DNA of 64,000 bases, from the NCBI RefSeq assembly GCF_000722765.2, contig NZ_CP028415.1:874501-938500 (forward strand), in the 5' to 3' direction. How positions within the stretch are numbered: the first letter of the stretch is position 1; every line of letters begins with the position of its first letter. Both the position numbers and the translations under genes were made by a program. Source of the stretch: Streptococcus mitis. GTDB taxonomy: Bacteria; Bacillota; Bacilli; Lactobacillales; Streptococcaceae. This document shows positions 59,496 through 64,000 of the stretch, piece after piece. Below the pieces are notes generated by a model. That model was not told the origin of the DNA. It searched no databases and worked only from the letters and a program-made list of their open reading frames with translations.

Positions 59496-61482
59496 ACATT
59501 TGCACAATCTTGCGATAGCTTCTTGAAGTAATCATGAAAATCAGCACATAGGCGATGAGGAAGACAGCGCAGATAGACAAGGTCACAGTCAACATCATAT
59601 TCGTATCTATTACACCAATCACTTTTAAAATCAGACTAAGCATATGGTAGGCAAAGGCTAGGTGTATGAAGGCAAAGAGCAAAGGAAGGAAGAAAACAGT
59701 TAAAACCTGTTTGTTAATGGTTTGCTTGATTTGCTTTTGATCTAAACCAACTTTCTGCAAGATAATAAAGCGCTCACGGTCTTCATAGCCTTCAGAAATT
59801 TGTTTGTAGTAGATGACCAGAACGGTTCCGACCATAAAGATAATGGATAGGAAAATACCGATAAAGAAGACACCACCAAAGAGGGCACTCATCTGAGCAC
59901 TAGCATCTGATAGATTACTACCATAAACATAGCTACCTTCCGTGTTTAATTGAGCATTAAATTGATTGAGGTATTTTTCATATTCTTCAGCGACTTTGAG
60001 TTGTTCTTCTTCGCTGACATTTACATTCATACCACCGTAAAACTGATTATAGATAGCTGAGTCTGGGAATTGGTCCAAAAAGGCTTGTAAATTAGGTACA
60101 ACAAGGTAATTGTAATCAGCAGTCAAAATATTAAACTGATTTGGGACATGGTTCACAATGAAATCGTTATTAAATTCTTCTTTGACAGAAAATTGATGAT
60201 CATTTAGAGTTAGAGCTTTCTGTCCTTTAACTCCCTCATTCTTGGCAAAGAGTCCGACCTCATTTCCTGATAGAGACAGTTTTTGACCAGTCATATTTTC
60301 ATAATCTTTTTGATCAAATACCATGAAAACTGTTGTGGGTTGGACACGATTTTGTCCTTTTTCAAAAAGTGTTAACTTATTTCCTTCTTGGTTTGCAACA
60401 CCAAAGTAAGTATAACGAAGCACTTCTTTCTCTTTAATCTTATAACCTTTGTCACTTGCAAACTGGCTCAAGAGTTTGTCCAAGTCTTCTTTTTCAACAT
60501 TTTGCCCTGAAACCCCAAAATCATGAGGATTTAGAACTTTTTTAAAGCTTTCTGAGGCATTGAAAATACTAGTAGCTGCTGACATGGTAACCAAGACCAT
60601 TGTTGATAAGATAGCGATAGTTGCTAGTCCAACCGCATTTTTCTTCATACGGAAAATCAAGTTAGACACTGAGATAAGGTTATTTGGTTGGTAATAATAT
60701 TTCTTGTTTTTCTTTAAGATTTGAAGGAAAACGGTAATTCCTGCATTAAACAATAGATAAGTACCAAAGATAACCAGTAAAACAGCTAGGAAGAAAGTTG
60801 TTAAAGCTGTAAGAGGATCTTTTACAGTAAGGGCAAGATAATAGCCAATCCCTAAACTAATCGAACCAAGAATAGTTTGGAGAGGTAGGAAACGACCTTT
60901 TTTCTCACCACTAGCTTTCTCACGAGAGAGCTGGAGGGCATTCATACGGGCGATTCGAAGGGCATTCAGGAACATAAGGCCTAGGAAAATCAAACCGAAG
61001 ACAACAAGTACTGCAATGACAACTTTCATCTGGAAGGTAGCGACCAGCTCAACCTTCAATTTCATCAGTTTGAGTAGGAAAGCGAAAATCAACTTGTCAA
61101 ACAAGGCTCCAATACCGATACCTGCTCCAACGGTTAGAATCCCAAATAGTACTAACTCCTTAAAGGTCATACTGATCAGGTGACGTTTCTCCAAACCCAA
61201 CATTCCATAAATCCCCAGTTCCTTGGAACGGTTTTTCATAACAAAACTATTGGCATAAAGGACGATAATGGCTGACGCAAGTGTGACGACAAACATACCA
61301 AATCCTAGAGTAGCTTGGATGGTTTCCCCTCCACGAATTTCTGCAATCTTGGGATTGAAGGTTAGGGAGTAAAAGAGATAGGTGACAGTGACTGCCAAGA
61401 GAACAGCCAGCGCAAAAGGATAGTAGAGTTTGCGGTTTTTAATCAAGTTCGATACCGCTAACTTATTGGTTAATCGAAACAT
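59494..61482 (-). CDS. BceB-type FtsX-like ABC permease
   Basis: 662 residues with the ten-helix BceB topology. Four N-terminal helices come first, with FtsX-like core segments (MKNRSKELGIYGMLGLEKRHLISMTFKE, ~82-108). Further helices follow, then a large extracellular domain (~305-520) between helices 7 and 8, and three C-terminal helices. These permeases pair with an ATPase to free lipid II-cycle intermediates from bacitracin and similar peptides, and signal to a BceS kinase. One base separates it from the ATPase gene. Confidence 0.9.
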   Translation of the reverse strand: MFRLTNKLAVSNLIKNRKLYYPFALAVLLAVTVTYLFYSLTFNPKIAEIRGGETIQATLGFGMFVVTLASAIIVLYANSFVMKNRSKELGIYGMLGLEKRHLISMTFKELVLFGILTVGAGIGIGALFDKLIFAFLLKLMKLKVELVATFQMKVVIAVLVVFGLIFLGLMFLNALRIARMNALQLSREKASGEKKGRFLPLQTILGSISLGIGYYLALTVKDPLTALTTFFLAVLLVIFGTYLLFNAGITVFLQILKKNKKYYYQPNNLISVSNLIFRMKKNAVGLATIAILSTMVLVTMSAATSIFNASESFKKVLNPHDFGVSGQNVEKEDLDKLLSQFASDKGYKIKEKEVLRYTYFGVANQEGNKLTLFEKGQNRVQPTTVFMVFDQKDYENMTGQKLSLSGNEVGLFAKNEGVKGQKALTLNDHQFSVKEEFNNDFIVNHVPNQFNILTADYNYLVVPNLQAFLDQFPDSAIYNQFYGGMNVNVSEEEQLKVAEEYEKYLNQFNAQLNTEGSYVYGSNLSDASAQMSALFGGVFFIGIFLSIIFMVGTVLVIYYKQISEGYEDRERFIILQKVGLDQKQIKQTINKQVLTVFFLPLLFAFIHLAFAYHMLSLILKVIGVIDTNMMLTVTLSICAVFLIAYVLIFMITSRSYRKIVQM

Positions 61483-61483
61483 A

Positions 61484-62242
61484 CTAATTCACCTCGCTTG
61501 CCATGACAGTCAAGGTATCAGAGATTTCTTGGAACATCTGACGTTCTGTCTTCTCTCCACGGTAGATTTGGTTGTAAAGAATGCCGTCTTTGATAAAGAG
61601 TACACGTTTAGCTCTGCTGGCTGCTGCTGTGGAGTGGGTTACCATGAGAATGGTTTGGCCGCGCTCATTGATTTCATCAAAGACATCAAGTAAGGCTGCA
61701 GAGGACTTGGAATCAAGGGCTCCTGTTGGCTCGTCCGCAAGGAGTATTTCAGGTTCTGTGATGATGGCACGTGCTACTGCTACACGCTGTTTCTGACCAC
61801 CAGAAATCTCGTAAGGGTACTTCTCTTGTAATTGGTTGATGCCTAGATTCTCAGCTGTCACCACCAATTTCTTCATCATCTCTGTAATAGGTCTTCTTGA
61901 CAAGACAAGCGGAAGCAAGATGTTGTCCTTAACAGACAGAGTATCTAGCAAGTTAAAGTCTTGGAAGACAAATCCCAGCTTTTCACGACGGAAGCTAGAA
62001 GCCTGTGAATTTTTAATGGTTGCAGTGTCAGTTCCATTCAAGTAAACCTGTCCACGACTTGGTTTGTCCAGCATAGCTAGGATATTGAGAAGAGTGGATT
62101 TACCAGAACCAGACTCACCCATGATGGCAACGTAGTCACCTTTTTCGACGGTAAAGTGAATATCCTTGAGGGCTTCTACTTGGTTGCCCTGAAAACGAGT
62201 TTTGTAAATTTTTTGAACGTGTTTTACATCTAAAAGTGTCAT
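61484..62242 (-). CDS. BceA-type ABC transporter ATP-binding protein
   Basis: 252 residues. Walker [13 protein letters not shown] (~45), Q-loop FQDFNLLDT, signature [12 protein letters not shown], Walker [18 protein letters not shown] 62242 (MTLLDVKHV) follows AAAGGAG by 6 nt; the frame extends 19 codons upstream across a separate small ORF. Equivalent, as I recall, to the pneumococcal bacitracin-resistance ABC pair SP_0913/SP_0912. Its two-component system is not adjacent here. Confidence 0.9.
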   Translation of the reverse strand: MTLLDVKHVQKIYKTRFQGNQVEALKDIHFTVEKGDYVAIMGESGSGKSTLLNILAMLDKPSRGQVYLNGTDTATIKNSQASSFRREKLGFVFQDFNLLDTLSVKDNILLPLVLSRRPITEMMKKLVVTAENLGINQLQEKYPYEISGGQKQRVAVARAIITEPEILLADEPTGALDSKSSAALLDVFDEINERGQTILMVTHSTAAASRAKRVLFIKDGILYNQIYRGEKTERQMFQEISDTLTVMASEVN

Positions 62243-62256
62243 GAGAATCTCCTTTC

Positions 62257-62367
62257 TTAATATCCCATCAAATGAAATGTTGCTTGCATCATAGCGCATC
62301 CCAGCTGAACGCGCTCGATATCTTTGTGGCTTGGTTTTCTTGTTTTCTTCTGTAAGATTTGTTTCAT
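62257..62367 (-). CDS. 36-residue ORF leading the BceAB-type operon
   Basis: MKQILQKKTRKPSHKD... to ..FHLMGY, basic N-terminal half and hydrophobic C-terminal half. It has a full RBS (AAAGGAG, 7 nt before ATG) and ends 14 bp before bceA. The strong RBS and position argue for real translation, possibly as a leader peptide or small regulator coupled to bceA. No family recognised. Confidence 0.6.
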   Translation of the reverse strand: MKQILQKKTRKPSHKDIERVQLGCAMMQATFHLMGY

Positions 62368-62451
62368 GATGTTACTCCTTTGTTCTTTATGAGTCTAGTT
62401 TACATCAAAAAAAGACCGCTTGCCATAACCTAACCTTACAAAAGAGACTTT

Positions 62452-62473
62452 AATCTTACATTTTTGTAAGATT
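62452..62473. promoter_or_regulatory. BceR-type operator
   Basis: Perfect palindrome with 9-bp arms AATCTTACA and TGTAAGATT around TTTT. The core TTACA-N4-TGTAA equals the BceR consensus (TNACA-N4-TGTAA). Extra half-sites TTACA (62436-62440) and TGTAA (62482-62486) flank it. It lies ~85 bp upstream of the 36-residue ORF. Confidence 0.8.
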
Positions 62474-62670
62474 GGGGGAAATGTAAGCAAAATTACTTAG
62501 AAAATTATTTGATTTCCTATTTTTAAAATTGTAAAATATAAGTATGAAAAGGCTTACTTTGGAAAGGAGGAAGCGGGAACTAACATTTGAGTAAGCTTAC
62601 CTAGGGTAACACACTATTAAATTGAACACTTACAAATCGTACTACCTATAAGGAAAGAAGGTGCGCTTTA
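62474..62670. other. Intergenic region with an orphan Shine-Dalgarno
   Basis: A tiny ORF (62544-62594, MKRLTLERRKRELTFE) contains AAAGGAGG that is followed by no start codon at proper distance. This may be the scar of a deleted gene; the N-terminal-like RRKRELTFE recalls XRE regulators but is too short to judge. Nothing else was recognised. Confidence 0.3.
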
Positions 62671-62868
62671 ATGAAACATAAAGAACATATACTCATCGGA
62701 ATTCTCTATCTCCTCTCTCCATTCATCGGTCAGCTCTTAGTTGAAAAAACATACTTTATCGGTACAGAATTTACAGCTACTGCTTATGCTATTTGCTGGC
62801 TATCAGTTGTTATCAGTATCCATCATTTATCAAAAAATGTATTGTCTCAGCATGAAAAATCAGATTAG
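62671..62868 (+). CDS. Small membrane protein, unknown
   Basis: 65 residues with two hydrophobic helices (~7-25 and ~34-53), a short loop (VEKTYFIGTEFT) and a polar C-terminus. GAAGGTG precedes the ATG, and a strong terminator follows. No recognised family. Confidence 0.6.
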   Translation: MKHKEHILIGILYLLSPFIGQLLVEKTYFIGTEFTATAYAICWLSVVISIHHLSKNVLSQHEKSD

Positions 62869-62932
62869 AAATCTAAGTTCAAAATAATATTTTTAGTTTA
62901 CAGATGAGACTGGCGAAATATTATTAAAAGTA

Positions 62933-62983
62933 AAAAAGCTTTAAATCAAGCAGTTTAGACTATTGATTTAAAGCTTTTTGCTT
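62933..62983. terminator. Bidirectional terminator
   Basis: Perfect 17-bp stem: AAAAAGCTTTAAATCAA (62933-62949) and its complement (62963-62979), 13-nt loop. It serves the small plus-strand gene and the convergent PspC-domain gene. Confidence 0.88.
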
Positions 62984-63005
62984 ATTCCAAATCTTCTGTA
63001 GAATC

Positions 63006-63278
63006 TCACCAAAACCAGCCTTCATTGTCGTCAATGGCTTGGGCTTCTTTGCGTTTTCGTGGGCCTGTTCCGTACATTTCTGCTTCGATTTCTTCCTTGG
63101 TAGGCATGATAGAAGCTAGGATGATATAGATAATCACGCCAAGTCCAAAGTTTGCAACTGTAAAAATGGCAAACAGAAAACGAACAAGGGTAACATCAAA
63201 GTTCCACTTGTCTGACAGACCTGCCAGAACTCCTGAAATCATACGATTTCGTCTCATTTTATAAAATTTACTGTTCAT
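63006..63278 (-). CDS. PspC-domain protein
   Basis: 90 residues. PspC domain at ~5-60 (FYKMRRNRMISGVLAGLSDKWNFDVTLVRFLF) with one or two membrane helices, and an acidic/basic tail ending in NEGWFW. PspC-domain proteins act in envelope-stress responses; the role in streptococci is unclear. ATG 63278 follows AAAGAGG; the frame extends 10 codons further. Confidence 0.85.
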   Translation of the reverse strand: MNSKFYKMRRNRMISGVLAGLSDKWNFDVTLVRFLFAIFTVANFGLGVIIYIILASIMPTKEEIEAEMYGTGPRKRKEAQAIDDNEGWFW

Positions 63279-63336
63279 GATATTTCCTCTTTCTGCTAGG
63301 TTAGACATAGTATATCACGGGTAGGCTCGGCTTTCA

Positions 63337-63786
63337 TCAGTCCTCAGGCTGATTTATTAGTAGCAATTTACCTCGACAAAGTCCACAGCGATAGCGTTTG
63401 GTATCAATCCTTCGCTTGCGCTGATACCTTTGCTGGCAGGATTGACAACGATAAAGCTTGAGTGGTTTGGAGTTGCTATTGGGCAAGGATGGTACAAAGC
63501 GTAATCCATCCACTGCTTTCAAAAGTTCCTTAAAATCCCGATCCTTGTGTTGATAGCCCTTCCCTTGAAAATAGAGGTGATAATGACAGAGTTCATGTCG
63601 GACAATTTTCCTAAAAACGTCCAACCCCAGTTCCTGATAAACCTTAGGATTAAAATCCAAATGCCCATCTTTGGGGAAAAATCGTCCACCTGTCGAACGT
63701 AGACGAGAATTCCACTGAACATGATGGATAAAAGGTCTGCCGAAGTCTTCTAGTGAAACCTGCTTAACGTAATCAGTCAGTTTCAT
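63337..63786 (-). CDS. SprT-like zinc metalloprotein
   Basis: 149 residues. The [10 protein letters not shown] metalloprotease motif (HExxH, ~67) is present, followed by a C-terminal zinc ribbon ([10 protein letters not shown]...[10 protein letters not shown]). SprT-like domains resemble the SPRTN protease fold, but the bacterial proteins have no proven substrate. The start overlaps the tex stop by 14 bp, so the two are coupled. Confidence 0.88.
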   Translation of the reverse strand: MKLTDYVKQVSLEDFGRPFIHHVQWNSRLRSTGGRFFPKDGHLDFNPKVYQELGLDVFRKIVRHELCHYHLYFQGKGYQHKDRDFKELLKAVDGLRFVPSLPNSNSKPLKLYRCQSCQQRYQRKRRIDTKRYRCGLCRGKLLLINQPED

Positions 63787-64000
63787 TTGGAGCTAGGAGC
63801 GACAGATTGACTTTTTCACGTTCAGTATCAATTTTCTTAACCCAAACGGTCACCAAATCTCCGACTGACACTACTTGGCTGGGATGTTTAATAAATTTAC
63901 GACTCATGTGGGAAATATGAATCAGACCGTCCTCATGAATCCCAATGTCGACGAAGGCTCCAAAGTCAACGACGTTACGCACAACACCTTCTAGCTTCTG
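63773..64000 (-). CDS. tex: Tex-family RNA-binding protein (3' end)
   Basis: Last ~75 residues of a Tex/YqgF-S1 protein; the gene continues past the right edge. The visible part is the S1 RNA-binding domain: [32 protein letters not shown]...[13 protein letters not shown]. This is the strongly conserved C-terminal signature of Tex, a transcription-associated nucleic-acid-binding factor. Confidence 0.9.
   Translation of the reverse strand, partial: QKLEGVVRNVVDFGAFVDIGIHEDGLIHISHMSRKFIKHPSQVVSVGDLVTVWVKKIDTEREKVNLSLLAPNETD

Overview
The window is one chromosomal segment of a low-GC Gram-positive coccus. It is best read as a Mitis-group Streptococcus (S. mitis, S. pneumoniae or a close relative). 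The basis is a YSIRK/LPXTG surface protein, XerS with an adjacent dif_SL-type site, RexAB, a MutX/Ung/PyrC gene block, and gene order I recall from pneumococcus (lacDTFEG-lacR, nrdHEF, ptsHI, ung-mutX-pyrC, xerS, clc-rnhB-rbgA, rexAB, and the speA polyamine operon). The species assignment is inference.

Layout. 1-6.6 kb: lactose/tagatose block (lacD 3' end, lacT, lacF, lacE, lacG, a small orphan, lacR), with a LacT-type antiterminator site ahead of lacT. 6.7-10.5 kb: class Ib ribonucleotide reductase (nrdH-nrdE-nrdF, minus strand) with NrdR-like boxes. 10.6-12.7 kb: ptsH-ptsI. 12.8-13.9 kb: a YkgJ-type cysteine-cluster protein and a DfsB-like gene broken by an amber codon. 14-17.7 kb: dihydroxyacetone utilisation, with dhaKLM divergent from dhaS-dhaQ; dhaS is frameshifted, but a perfectly spaced DhaS-type operator remains. 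18.2-19.9 kb: small membrane proteins and a decayed double-glycine leader peptide, probably a bacteriocin remnant. 20-24.6 kb: HAD phosphatase, ung, mutX, pyrC, MATE exporter. 24.8-26 kb: xerS and dif, marking the replication terminus; gene strand bias switches from mainly plus to mainly minus here. 26.4-29.6 kb: ClC antiporter, rnhB (N-terminal frameshift), rbgA. 29.9-37.5 kb: a 2522-residue mucin-binding-type LPXTG protein. 37.8-45.9 kb: rexB-rexA plus one unknown gene. 46-51.2 kb: CPBP protease-like protein, HAD phosphatase, BcrA-like ABC transporter and a convergent two-component system. 51.4-58.5 kb: polyamine operon speA-speE-lys1-nspC-aguA-aguB, preceded by a long structured leader ending in an intrinsic terminator. 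58.7-64 kb: VIT-family transporter, a BceAB-type peptide-detoxification ABC transporter with a 36-residue leader ORF and BceR-type operator, a PspC-domain protein, an SprT-like protein and the 3' end of tex.

How the genes work together. Sugar uptake is PTS-centred: HPr and EI energise both LacFE and DhaM. LacG and LacD pass lactose-6-P carbon into triose phosphates, and DhaKL feeds DHA-P into the same pool. The polyamine operon can take arginine to putrescine (SpeA, AguA, AguB) and then through carboxyspermidine (Lys1, NspC) to spermidine.

The strongest candidates for something undescribed are the ~330-nt leader/attenuator RNA upstream of speA, the chain of hairpins between lacE and lacG, the unrecognised N-terminal region of the giant adhesin, and the decayed bacteriocin-like locus. 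Three genes (dhaS, rnhB, speE) each look one base short in an A/T homopolymer. This is either real slippage or an assembly artefact and should be settled first.
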